Shown here piece by piece: positions 25,802-34,200 of a stretch of 64,000 nt of DNA. The position numbers were made by a program, and so were the translations under genes. The notes under the pieces were generated by a model. That model was not told the origin of the DNA, ran no database searches, and saw only the letters and a list, made by a program, of their open reading frames with translations. This DNA comes from Chryseobacterium taeanense (lineage in GTDB: Bacteria; Bacteroidota; Bacteroidia; Flavobacteriales; Weeksellaceae): the NCBI RefSeq assembly GCF_900099685.1, contig NZ_FNDW01000001.1:62001-126000 (forward strand), written 5' to 3'. How positions within the stretch are numbered: position 1 is the first letter of the stretch; every line of letters begins with the position of its first letter.

Positions 25802-26518
25802 ATGAATAAAGGAATTTGTATTGTTACGGTAGCACCCGTTCGTGCAGAAAGTTCTGACAAAGCAGAAATTGTCACGGAAATATTGTTTGGTGAAAGTGCC
25901 GATATTCTTGAAGTAAATAAAAACTGGACCAGAATAAAAATGCACTACGACGGCTATGAAGGTTGGGTGGATACCAAGCAGCTGAAACCTGTAACAGATG
26001 AAGAACTGGCTAATCGTAAGGTAACGGTGGTGACTGAAGATTTCTCCTCCGTACTTATGCATGATGGAAAAACGTTGCTTTCCATGGGTTCGGAAGTTGA
26101 GTTTCCGGTGGTGGCATCAAGAAGAAGCCATGATGTGCGGGAAAGTATCGCTTTAACGGCAAAGGAATTTCTCAATGTTCCGTATTTATGGGGTGGAAAA
26201 AGTTTTTTTGCGGTAGACTGTTCTGGATTTACCCAGTTGGTGTATAAAGTTCATAATATAAAACTGCCACGGGATACCTCTCAGCAGGTAGAAATAGGAG
26301 AATCATTGACTTTCGTTGAAGAAAGTCAGCCGGGAGATTTAGCCTTTTTTGAAAACCCTGAAGGAAAAATTATTCATGTGGGAATCATGCTGGATAACCA
26401 GAGAATTATTCACGCTTCGGGAAAAGTGCGGATCGATACGCTGGATTCTACCGGGATTTTTAATAAAGAAATGAACAAGCATACGCACAAGCTGAGAGTG
26501 ATAAAAAGTTTATTGTAA
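25802..26518 (+). CDS. SH3b and NlpC/P60 (C40) peptidase
   Basis: Cell-wall amidase/endopeptidase cleaving peptide stems of peptidoglycan, 238 residues. Two SH3-like segments (about 1-65 and 70-115, with WTRIKMHYDGYEGWVDTKQL) precede the NlpC/P60 domain: FLNVPYLWGGKSFF, catalytic C140 in VDCSGF, H192 in IIHVGI, and IIHASGKV. No signal peptide is visible at the ATG; related proteins are cytoplasmic recycling enzymes or unusual exports, so location is uncertain. It is followed by a decayed DUF1648 gene. Confidence 0.92.
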   Translation: MNKGICIVTVAPVRAESSDKAEIVTEILFGESADILEVNKNWTRIKMHYDGYEGWVDTKQLKPVTDEELANRKVTVVTEDFSSVLMHDGKTLLSMGSEVEFPVVASRRSHDVRESIALTAKEFLNVPYLWGGKSFFAVDCSGFTQLVYKVHNIKLPRDTSQQVEIGESLTFVEESQPGDLAFFENPEGKIIHVGIMLDNQRIIHASGKVRIDTLDSTGIFNKEMNKHTHKLRVIKSLL

Positions 26519-26537
26519 TAACAAAAAAACATCTGAA

Positions 26538-26742
26538 ATGCAAAATATTCTTTTTCTGCTTTTTGATATTTTTAATTTCGGATTGCTGGTATTTTTATGG
26601 TGGTTTACTGTAAAACATTAGTCCAAACAATTCCCGTTCATTTTGATTTTGAAGGTAAAGCAGATAACTTCGGAAGTAAGAAATATGCATTTTGGCAGCG
26701 ATTTATTCATTTTTATTGGAATTTTTAAATGATACAACTTAA
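26538..26742 (+). pseudogene. Decayed DUF1648 domain gene with two frameshifts
   Basis: The 205 bases read as one protein only if the frame is changed twice. Frame 1 gives MQNILFLLFDIFNFGLLVFL plus WWFTVKH and stops (TAG). Frame 3 gives TLVQTIPVHFDFEGKADNFG followed by SKKYAF, which matches the DUF1648 signature (IPxHFxxxGxxDxxGSK). A further shift, consistent with loss of one T in a T-run, gives LAAIYSFLLEFLNDTT before a stop. Intact DUF1648 proteins are about 150 residues with several membrane helices; only about 60 remain here. The fragment lies between the NlpC/P60 gene and waaA, 20 bases before the waaA ATG. Confidence 0.75.
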
Positions 26743-26761
26743 TTATAACATCTTAAGTTAA

Positions 26762-27988
26762 ATGGCTTTTTTCTACAACATATTTATCAATCTGCTGATC
26801 TTCGGAATGAAGGTTTTTTCTTTATTTAATGAAAAAGCAAAAAAAGGAATTCTTGGAAGAAAAGAGTCGTTGCAAAAAATAAAATCAGCATTTTCGAAAT
26901 CAGATAAGATAATCTGGATGCATGCGGCAAGTCTTGGTGAATATGAGCAAGGACTTCCCGTTTTGGAAAAATTGAAAGAAAATTTACCGGATCATAAAGT
27001 TCTTATAACTTTTTTCTCTCCTTCCGGATACGAAAATGTAGTGAAGAAGAAAACTGTTGCGGATGCAATCTGTTATCTTCCTTTCGATAAAAAATCTCAT
27101 GTAAAAGAATTTTTGGCTGAGATTAATGTTGATCTTTTCTTTACGGTAAAATACGATTACTGGTACAACCTTTTGGATCAATTAAGAGAAAAAAGTGTCA
27201 AAACATATGTAATTTCTGCTTTGTTTTATGATACACAGTCGTTCTTCACTTCTTACGGAAAATGGTTTGTGAAAGAACTGCAAAAAAATATAGACTGGTT
27301 TTTTCATCAGACAGAACTATCTTATGCACTGGCAAAAAGCGTAGGCCTTACAAAGTCTTCCGTGACAGGAGATACAAGGTTTGATCGTGTAAAACAGCTG
27401 CGGGATCAGGACAATCATGTAAAATATATCACAGATTTTATTAGTAGTGATAAAGCAGTGGTTTTCGGGAGTTCATGGCAGGCTGAAGAAAAAGTTGCTG
27501 AAGAAGTTTTTCAGGTAAGTCCTTATGCAAAACTGATTCTGGCTCCACACGATCTAAAAAGAGTTCAGCATTTAAAACAAATTTTCCCGGATGCCGTTTT
27601 ATACAGCGAAATTAAAGAAGAGACAAAAATACAGTCCAGGGTTTTAATCGTAGATAGTATTGGTTTGCTTTCAAAATTATATTCTTATGCAGATATTGCT
27701 GTTGTAGGAGGTGGGTTTCACGATGCTGGACTGCATAATATTCTGGAAGCGGCAACATTTGGCGTTCCTGTCATTTTCGGAAATCATTACCGGAAAAATC
27801 CTGAAGCCGATGAACTGATATCTGCCGACGGTGGCAAATCTTTTGAAAATACTGGTTTGGCCGCAGATTTTGTAACGTTTCTCATCAATAATGAAGAAAC
27901 CCTCCGGATAATGTCGGCAAATGCAAAGAAATTTGTTGATGAAAAACCAAATTCTACCACTTTGATTGTCAGTAAAATTTTATCTTAA
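26762..27988 (+). CDS. waaA: 3-deoxy-D-manno-octulosonic acid (Kdo) transferase
   Basis: Adds Kdo to lipid A precursor at the cytoplasmic side of the inner membrane, starting LPS core assembly. The 408 residues open with a hydrophobic membrane-anchor segment (MAFFYNIFINLLIFGMKVFS), then HAASLGEYEQGLPV, which holds the catalytic Glu of GT30, and the C-terminal donor-binding region VVGGGFHDAGLHNILEAATF and VPVIFGNHYRKNPEA. It fits with lpxB elsewhere in the window as part of LPS synthesis. Its last 9 bases overlap the convergent gene at 27980-28606. Confidence 0.96.
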   Translation: MAFFYNIFINLLIFGMKVFSLFNEKAKKGILGRKESLQKIKSAFSKSDKIIWMHAASLGEYEQGLPVLEKLKENLPDHKVLITFFSPSGYENVVKKKTVADAICYLPFDKKSHVKEFLAEINVDLFFTVKYDYWYNLLDQLREKSVKTYVISALFYDTQSFFTSYGKWFVKELQKNIDWFFHQTELSYALAKSVGLTKSSVTGDTRFDRVKQLRDQDNHVKYITDFISSDKAVVFGSSWQAEEKVAEEVFQVSPYAKLILAPHDLKRVQHLKQIFPDAVLYSEIKEETKIQSRVLIVDSIGLLSKLYSYADIAVVGGGFHDAGLHNILEAATFGVPVIFGNHYRKNPEADELISADGGKSFENTGLAADFVTFLINNEETLRIMSANAKKFVDEKPNSTTLIVSKILS

Positions 27989-28606
27989 AAATCCCTGACT
28001 CTTTATCTCTTTAATAATCAGATCAAAGTTTTCTGGAATTTTGTCGCTTGTAAGCCAGTTGAAGTCTATTCCGTTGTTGATGAAAAGTTTAGACAAATAA
28101 TTGTTCTGAAGAATTTTTCCATACAGTTCGTCGAGATGTTCGTCAATTTCCATCCAGTAATCAGCATCAAGTTTCTTTGTCAGAAGCAGTGCTTTGACGG
28201 TTTTATTAATAATATAAAGATAAAGCTTGTACACATTATCGAATCTTAAGCGGCTGAGGTCTTCATTATAATCAAGAATTTTGTTAATCAGAAGAAGATT
28301 AAGTGAAACCTCTCCGAATTTGTCCGTTGTAATTTTCACGTGTTCCGTGATTTCAGCGCTGATTGTTCTTATAATGCTCAGAAAATATTTCTGATTGCTG
28401 ATGTATTTCGAGGCAAGCAAAACTTTTTCTGCAACGATTTCTTCCATCGCATCACGCTTATTGTCTGTGGTTTCAGGATCGATGAGTTCAAAGTATAATT
28501 TTTTAGATAAAAGTTTATCTTTCTTTAATAATCTGAAAATCAGTCGGTCTTTTTCTACGGAAGAAAAATTACTTATCGCAGCTTTAAATTCTTTTGAATA
28601 TTCCAT
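27980..28606 (-). CDS. Conserved hypothetical protein, all-helical
   Basis: A 208-residue soluble protein beginning MEYSKEFKAAISNFSSVEKD, with many Leu, Lys and Asp residues in helical periodicity and no signal peptide or membrane segment. I do not recognise a family. The stretch DPETTDNKRDAMEEIVAEK, with HVKITTDKFGEVSLNLLLIN further on, suggests a HEAT- or bundle-type fold (inference only). Its C-terminal 9 bases overlap the end of waaA on the opposite strand; the next gene up the minus strand, a GT2, is 9 bases away, so it may end that gene's operon. Confidence 0.75.
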   Translation of the reverse strand: MEYSKEFKAAISNFSSVEKDRLIFRLLKKDKLLSKKLYFELIDPETTDNKRDAMEEIVAEKVLLASKYISNQKYFLSIIRTISAEITEHVKITTDKFGEVSLNLLLINKILDYNEDLSRLRFDNVYKLYLYIINKTVKALLLTKKLDADYWMEIDEHLDELYGKILQNNYLSKLFINNGIDFNWLTSDKIPENFDLIIKEIKSQGFLR

Positions 28607-28615
28607 TTTTTAAAA

Positions 28616-29374
28616 TTAATTAAAAATTTTCGAATATTTCAAAAATCCGTTTACAGCCCAGTTGGCGGTGTAGTATAAAGATTTAACCGTAGAATATCCC
28701 ATAAAGTCTTTATACACCAGATATTGGTCTTTAATGATGTTTTTTTTCTTCCTGGAAACACTGTTTTCGCGCATTCTGTATTTGGCGAGAGTCCGTTGTA
28801 TAGGATAACCTTTCGGAATTTCTTTTAAAAGATTTAGCCACATCACATGATCTTCACGCTTGCTCTTTACCGGGAAGAAAAATTTACCGACTCTTTGTGT
28901 ATCATACATCGTGGAAACCGGTGCAAGCCTGCATGTTTTCAGTAAATTTGAAAATGTAACGATGGTATCCGCTTCAAAATCTTTAAGAACAGGCTGCATA
29001 GTATATTCGTCACACCTTGAATAATTGCAGTAAACCAATTCTGCATTATTTTCTTGCATATAATTAATCATCGTTTCTAAATATTCAGGATACCAAAGAT
29101 CATCAGAATCCAGAAAAGCAATATATCTTCCCTGAGCTCTTTCAAGGCTTTTATTGCGGGCATTTCCTGCACCGCCATTTTGCTTCAACACTTTAAGCTT
29201 TATTCTCAAATCCGGATATTTCTGTAAAATCTCAACAGTGTTGTCTCTGGAAAGATCGTCTGTAATCAGCCATTCCCAGTTTGTATATGTCTGGCTAAAC
29301 ACTGAATGTATGGTTTCCTCAATGAATTCTGCAGAATTGTATGAGGGAGTAATGATGGAAACAAGGTCTTTCAT
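28616..29374 (-). CDS. Family 2 glycosyltransferase
   Basis: GT-A enzyme of 252 residues starting MKDLVSIITPSYNSAEFIEE at 29374. The open frame runs further to 29452, but that would overlap the acyltransferase gene by 67 bases, so the inner ATG, 11 bases from the acyltransferase stop, is favoured. Motifs: VSIITPSYNSAEF, TDDLSRDNT, AFLDSDDLWYPEY with the DXD equivalent, and REDHVMWLNLL with the ED catalytic base. It is second in a minus-strand unit with an acyltransferase, suggesting surface-glycan or LPS modification. Confidence 0.9.
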   Translation of the reverse strand: MKDLVSIITPSYNSAEFIEETIHSVFSQTYTNWEWLITDDLSRDNTVEILQKYPDLRIKLKVLKQNGGAGNARNKSLERAQGRYIAFLDSDDLWYPEYLETMINYMQENNAELVYCNYSRCDEYTMQPVLKDFEADTIVTFSNLLKTCRLAPVSTMYDTQRVGKFFFPVKSKREDHVMWLNLLKEIPKGYPIQRTLAKYRMRENSVSRKKKNIIKDQYLVYKDFMGYSTVKSLYYTANWAVNGFLKYSKIFN

Positions 29375-29385
29375 TTGTGTTGATA

Positions 29386-30363
29386 TTATAAAAATTTTTT
29401 CTCGTAAAAATGCCATGAACAAATCCCTACCGAGACGACAAGAATCATACATATAAAAGCCATTAAGTAAGGATTGTAATCCCGGAAAAGTCCCAATGTG
29501 GTAAAAACACGAATGATGGGAAAATGAAAAATATAAATTCCATAAGTGAAATCTCCATACTTTCCGAAATCGTTTAAAAATGTTAAAGAATAAGCAATAT
29601 ACAGAACAATAATGCCGATCATTGCAGGTGAAAACAGGATAATATTAAAAATCAAATCGAACCAGACTGTGAGTATTGCAATAATGAAAAGAGTGTTTTT
29701 ATTTTTAATGAATAAATCAAAATTAAAGTAAATCAGCATTCCCGGAATAAAATAGGATAATGTTCCCGGAAGTTGTTTGGCAACGGAAATTTTGTGTATC
29801 GATTCAAAATAATTTAGATAAACAAGCGACAGGAAATAGACAATGATAAGACTTATATTCCGGTATTTGTTGCTTTTTCCAAACAGTAAAAACAACAACG
29901 GGAGACAGAAATAGTAAGACATTTCTATTTTAAGTGTCCAGAGCGCACCATTCACCGCCTGGTTGCCAAATACTCCCGGCAGCCAGGGAGCTTTGAAATT
30001 CAAAAATAAAGAGTTCCAGAAAAGATATTTATAAACTTCAGGATTGCTGAAATAATCTTTAATGGAATAAGTGCTTACAAGACTTAGCAGAATAGCACAA
30101 AGAAATACCACCAGAAGATATGCGGGAACAATTCTTCTGATTCTTTTGCTTAAATAACTTTTGAGGCTGGATGATCTTTCGTAGCTCCTTGCGATAAGGA
30201 AACCACTGATAACAAAAAAGCCGAAAACCGCGATCTCTATGGGGCTGTGCTTGAGGAATCTAAGTTCTTCTGAGTTGCTGAGGGTGCCGAGATGTCCCAA
30301 AAAAACAATAAAGGCAAGGAGAACACGCAGGAAATCAAAATTATTTTTCGTTATATCAGACAT
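29386..30363 (-). CDS. Membrane acyltransferase (acyltransferase 3 / OafA type)
   Basis: A polytopic 325-residue protein with about ten hydrophobic segments. The start NFDFLRVLLAFIVFLGHLG and the following FFVISGFLIARSY and RIRRIVPAYLL are diagnostic of acyltransferase 3 proteins, which O-acetylate LPS, peptidoglycan or polysaccharide. Histidine of LGH and the R of KRIRRIVPAY are the usual active-site residues. It starts a unit with the GT2 gene (28616-29374). The ATG is 15 bases after a TATTTTTG -7 element. Confidence 0.92.
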   Translation of the reverse strand: MSDITKNNFDFLRVLLAFIVFLGHLGTLSNSEELRFLKHSPIEIAVFGFFVISGFLIARSYERSSSLKSYLSKRIRRIVPAYLLVVFLCAILLSLVSTYSIKDYFSNPEVYKYLFWNSLFLNFKAPWLPGVFGNQAVNGALWTLKIEMSYYFCLPLLFLLFGKSNKYRNISLIIVYFLSLVYLNYFESIHKISVAKQLPGTLSYFIPGMLIYFNFDLFIKNKNTLFIIAILTVWFDLIFNIILFSPAMIGIIVLYIAYSLTFLNDFGKYGDFTYGIYIFHFPIIRVFTTLGLFRDYNPYLMAFICMILVVSVGICSWHFYEKKFL

Positions 30364-30378
30364 TTGTATTTGTTTTTA

Positions 30379-30386
30379 CAAAAATA
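30379..30386 (-). promoter_or_regulatory. Promoter -7 element of the acyltransferase-GT2 unit
   Basis: TATTTTTG on the minus strand, 15 bases before the ATG; no -33 TTTG found. Confidence 0.4.
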
Positions 30387-30558
30387 GTTTTTTTCAGGAT
30401 ATAATGAATCTCTGCTTTAATATTTTGTCAAAAACTGCCATTATACTGCCTTATCAGGTTAATATTTTTTAAAATTTGCAATTTTATGATAATTTCTTTC
30501 AAAAAATTATTAAATAAATCAAAAAAATTATAATTTTAGCGCTTGAAAAATTTGATAC

Positions 30559-31029
30559 ATGAAGAAATTAGCATTACTCTTTGCAGGTCTATCTTTATTC
30601 GTAGCGACAGGATGTAATAACGACGACGATAATACAATGGAATATCCTATTGTAGGAACGTGGCAACCTATAAAAAAAGTTGTTACTACGGTTGCGATAG
30701 GAGAAGATCCTGTTTCGGACGGGATTTCTTTTGATACCGACTGTCAGAAAACATCAAGATGGGTATTCGCTGCAAGTTCAGGAAAAAGAACGGATAATGG
30801 AGACGGAACATCCCCGGGAACGTGCCAGCCGACTTTCGACAGAAACTTTACCTATACGTATGACAAAGATACTAAGGCTATTCAGGTAAAATATCAGGGA
30901 ATTGTAGAGCCAGATAAAGGAAGCGTGGTTACCCTTAATGAAACAACTTTAAACATTAAATTCGAAGACACTTCAGATCCTACTGAATACCAGTCTACAA
31001 CTTATACTTTAAAGAGAATCCCTCAATAA
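30559..31029 (+). CDS. Lipocalin-like lipoprotein
   Basis: A 156-residue lipoprotein. The signal MKKLALLFAGLSLFVATGC ends in a lipobox with Cys19, followed by an acidic NDDDN linker, typical of exported Flavobacterium lipoproteins. The mature part opens IVGTWQPIKK and ends in STTYTLKRIP, which fits the lipocalin-like domain common in Chryseobacterium, whose small beta barrel often binds hydrophobic ligands. Cysteines at DTDCQK and GTCQPT could form a disulfide. Single gene with its own terminator 32 bases past the stop. Confidence 0.8.
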   Translation: MKKLALLFAGLSLFVATGCNNDDDNTMEYPIVGTWQPIKKVVTTVAIGEDPVSDGISFDTDCQKTSRWVFAASSGKRTDNGDGTSPGTCQPTFDRNFTYTYDKDTKAIQVKYQGIVEPDKGSVVTLNETTLNIKFEDTSDPTEYQSTTYTLKRIPQ

Positions 31030-31060
31030 TAAGAGTGCTTTTACTCATTTAAAACTTAAG

Positions 31061-31087
31061 ATCTCATCTCCGGATGGGATTTTTGTT
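31061..31087 (+). terminator. Terminator after the lipocalin-like gene
   Basis: ATCTCATC, loop TCCG, GATGGGAT (with one G-U pair), then TTTTTGTTTT. Confidence 0.8.
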
Positions 31088-31133
31088 TTACTATATTTAA
31101 TTTAAAATTAAATTCTATTTCTATTAAAATCAT

Positions 31134-31141
31134 TATTTTTG
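31134..31141 (+). promoter_or_regulatory. Promoter -7 element of leuS
   Basis: TATTTTTG, 75 bases before the GTG start. It gives a leader of about 70 bases with the TCTAA repeats. Confidence 0.5.
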
Positions 31142-31169
31142 TGAATCTTGATTTTGGAGTTAAAGCAAA

Positions 31170-31210
31170 TTTAATCTAATATCTAAGTCTAACATCTAAA
31201 TATCTAAATA
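31170..31210. repeat. TCTAA-rich repeat tract in the leuS leader
   Basis: AATCTAATATCTAAG, TCTAACATCTAAA, TATCTAAATATAAC in direct tandem, ending 6 bases before the GTG start. The same unit in the same mRNA sense precedes aspS (57037-57075). Confidence 0.75.
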
Positions 31211-31216
31211 TAACAA

Positions 31217-34200
31217 GTGTTTTACGATCATCAGCAGATAGAAAAAAAGTGGCAGAAATACTGGGAAGAAAATCAGACCTATAAAACTTCCGACAGCACA
31301 GATAAACCTAAATTTTATGTTCTTGATATGTTTCCGTATCCATCGGGCGCAGGACTCCACGTGGGACACCCGCTGGGATATATTGCATCAGATATTTATG
31401 CAAGATATAAAAGACATCAGGGTTTCAATGTGCTTCATCCGGTAGGCTACGACAGCTTCGGGCTTCCTGCTGAGCAGTATGCGATCCAGACCGGTCAGCA
31501 TCCTGCCATTACCACTGAGCAGAATATTACAAGATATGAAGAGCAGCTTAGAAAAATTGGGTTCTCTTTCGACTGGAGCAGAGAAGTAAGAACTTCCGAT
31601 GCTTCTTATTATAAATGGACGCAGTGGATTTTTATTGAATTATTCCATTCATGGTATAATAAAGATACAGACAAAGCGGAACCGATTTCTACTCTGATCG
31701 AACATTTTGAAACGAAAGGCACGGAAGGTTTAAATGCCAATCAAAACGACGAGCTTCATTTCACTGCAGAAGAATGGAAACAAGCTTCTGAAATCGATAA
31801 AGAAGATATACTTTTAAATTACCGTTTGGCCTATAGAGCAGAAACAACGGTAAACTGGTGTCCTGCCTTAGGAACCGTACTGGCAAACGATGAGGTAAAG
31901 GATGGAAAATCCGAAAGAGGAGGTTTTCCGGTTTTCCAGAAGAAAATGATGCAGTGGAGTATGAGGATTTCTGCATACTCTGAAAGACTTTTACAAGGTT
32001 TAAAAACATTAGATTGGCCGCAACCTTTGAAAGATTCTCAGGAATACTGGATCGGGAAATCTCAGGGGGCGCAGGTGAGGTTTGAAGTCCTCACCCCAAC
32101 CCTCTCCAAAGGAGAGGGAGCTGACAGCTTGGAAAATAAAAAGCCTGGTTATTTAACGGGAGGCCAAAATTCTAAAGTTTTGCTGCAGTATGCGAAAAAT
32201 ATGCGTCATGAAGCAACAGAGGGTGAAGACACGCTTTGGCAGATGCTTAGAAATAGGAAACTTGAAAGTAAATTTAGAAGACAACATTTAATAAAAGATT
32301 ACATTGTTGATTTTGTTAGTCTTGAAAATAAATTGGTGATTGAAGTAGACGGAGGTTATCATTCTGAAGAAGAACAGATTGAATATGACAATCTAAGAAC
32401 ACAATATCTTAATTCCTTTGGCTATGACGTTCTGCGATTCTCAAATGAAGAAGTTCTTAATAATATAGAGAATGTTGTAGAAGAAATAAAGCGAAAATTA
32501 GAAGAAAATAAACAACAATTTTCAGGATCTGAAAAGTCCCTCTCCTCGGGAGAGGGATTTAGGGAGAGGATAGAAGTTTTCACCACAAGACCCGACACCA
32601 TTTTCGGAGCAACATTCATGGTTTTGGCACCGGAGAATCCTTTGGTGGAAACCATCACAACACCGGAGCAGAAAGCTGAGGTTGATAGTTATATTGAAGA
32701 AACTTCCAAGAAAACGGAAAGAGACCGAATGGCCGATGTGAAGAATGTTTCGGGAGCTTTCACCGGAAGTTATGCTTTAAATCCGTTCAGTGGAGAAAGA
32801 ATGCCGGTCTATATTTCAGATTATGTTTTGATGGGTTATGGGACAGGTGCTGTTATGGCGGTTCCGGCTCATGATGAACGTGATCACAGATTTGCAAAGA
32901 AATTTAATTTAGAAATTAAAAAGGTTGTAGAAACCGACGAAGATATTCAGGAAAAATCTTTTGATTCTAAAGATTCCGTATGTGTAAATTCGGATTTTTT
33001 AAATGGATTAAAATATGACGAAGCAAAAGCTTTAATTATTTCCGCTATCGAAAAAAGAGGAATCGGGCACGGAACAACCAACTACAGACAGCGAGATGCG
33101 ATTTTCTCAAGACAAAGATATTGGGGCGAACCGGTTCCTATATATTATAAGGATGGAATGCCTTACACTTTGCCGACTTCTGCATTGCCTTTGGAACTTC
33201 CTGAAGTTGAAAAATACTTGCCGACAGAAGACGGAGATCCGCCATTGGGAAATGCAAAAACTTTCGCCTGGGATGAAGTAAATCAAAAAGTAGTTGATAC
33301 CAATTTGATTGATGAAAAAACAGTTTTTCCTCTAGAATTATCAACGATGCCGGGTTGGGCGGGAAGTTCATGGTATTTCTTACGATACATGGATCCGCAT
33401 GATGAAAATGTTTTCATTAAAAAAGACCTTGCCGATTATTGGGGACAAGTAGATCTTTATATCGGAGGAAGCGAACACGCAACCGGTCACTTGTTATATT
33501 CCCGTTTCTGGAATATGTTCTTAAAGGATAGAGGATATATCAGTCAGAATGAACCTTTCCAGAAACTGATTAATCAGGGGATGATTTTGGGGATGAGTGC
33601 TTTTGTGTATAGAGTTGCTTTAAACTTTAGAAAAACCGCAGAGTCTCAAAATGTAGAAAATGGTAAATTGACAAAATTAAATGAAGTTGAACAAATTGTT
33701 TTAAAAAATTTGTTCATTTCGAAAAGTTATAAAAAATACATTAAGACATTAAGTTCTCAAGAGGAAGGTTTTATAGAAAATAAAAACAAGTTTTTCGATA
33801 TACTTGCTCCATATATTGAGAAGAAATTTAAGGCTCTGAACCTTGATATAAAAGAATATGAACTTGATAGACTAATTCCTTTCCAAGGATTTGTAACTCA
33901 TATTGATATATCCTTATTAAAAGGAACATCAGACGAATTGGATACAGAAGCATTCAAAGCTTGGCGACCTGATTTTGCAGATGCAGAATTTATTTTGGAA
34001 GATGGAAAATATATCACGGAACGCGAAGTAGAAAAAATGTCCAAATCAAAATACAATGTTGTAAACCCGGATGACATCTGTGAAGAATACGGAGCCGATG
34101 GTTTGAGATTGTATGAAATGTTCCTCGGTCCACTGGAGCAATCCAAGCCTTGGAACACGCAAGGACTAAGTGGAGTTTATGGTTTCCTTAAAAAATTCTG

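Larger units (their letters stand above)
32084..32572 (+). mobile_element. In-frame DUF559 insertion element within leuS
   Basis: 489 bases (163 codons) between the first GAAGT and its second copy. Within: left inverted repeat 32089-32119, a DUF559 domain (about residues 325-428 of LeuRS), right inverted repeat 32537-32569. DUF559 residues seen: TEGEDTLWQMLRNRK, KFRRQHLIKDYIVDFV, LENKLVIEVDGGYH, GYDVLRFSNEEVLNNIENVV, which match stand-alone members (Vsr/PD-(D/E)XK-like). The repeats themselves are translated (LTPTLSKGEG on the left, SLSSGEGFRER on the right). No stop codon interrupts it. Removing exactly 489 bases would restore VRFEVFTTRPD in frame. Mobility and the TSD interpretation are inferred. 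Confidence 0.85.

Noticed and set aside
25781..26062. Minus-strand frame opposite the NlpC/P60 gene
   Set aside because: It overlaps conserved SH3b coding sequence and has no start or promoter support.
26538..26621. A 27-residue hydrophobic peptide gene (MQNILFLLFDIFNFGLLVFL...) as a real small membrane protein
   Set aside because: The DNA that follows encodes the rest of a DUF1648 protein in other frames, so the short frame is better explained as the front end of a broken gene.
32084..32572. Reading the DUF559 insertion in leuS as an intein or as a group I/II intron
   Set aside because: The first inserted residues (VLTPTLSKG) and the residues after it (IEVFTT) lack the Cys/Ser/Thr and His-Asn needed for protein splicing, there is no LAGLIDADG or HNH motif, and no RNA-intron structure is evident; the frame is simply continuous.
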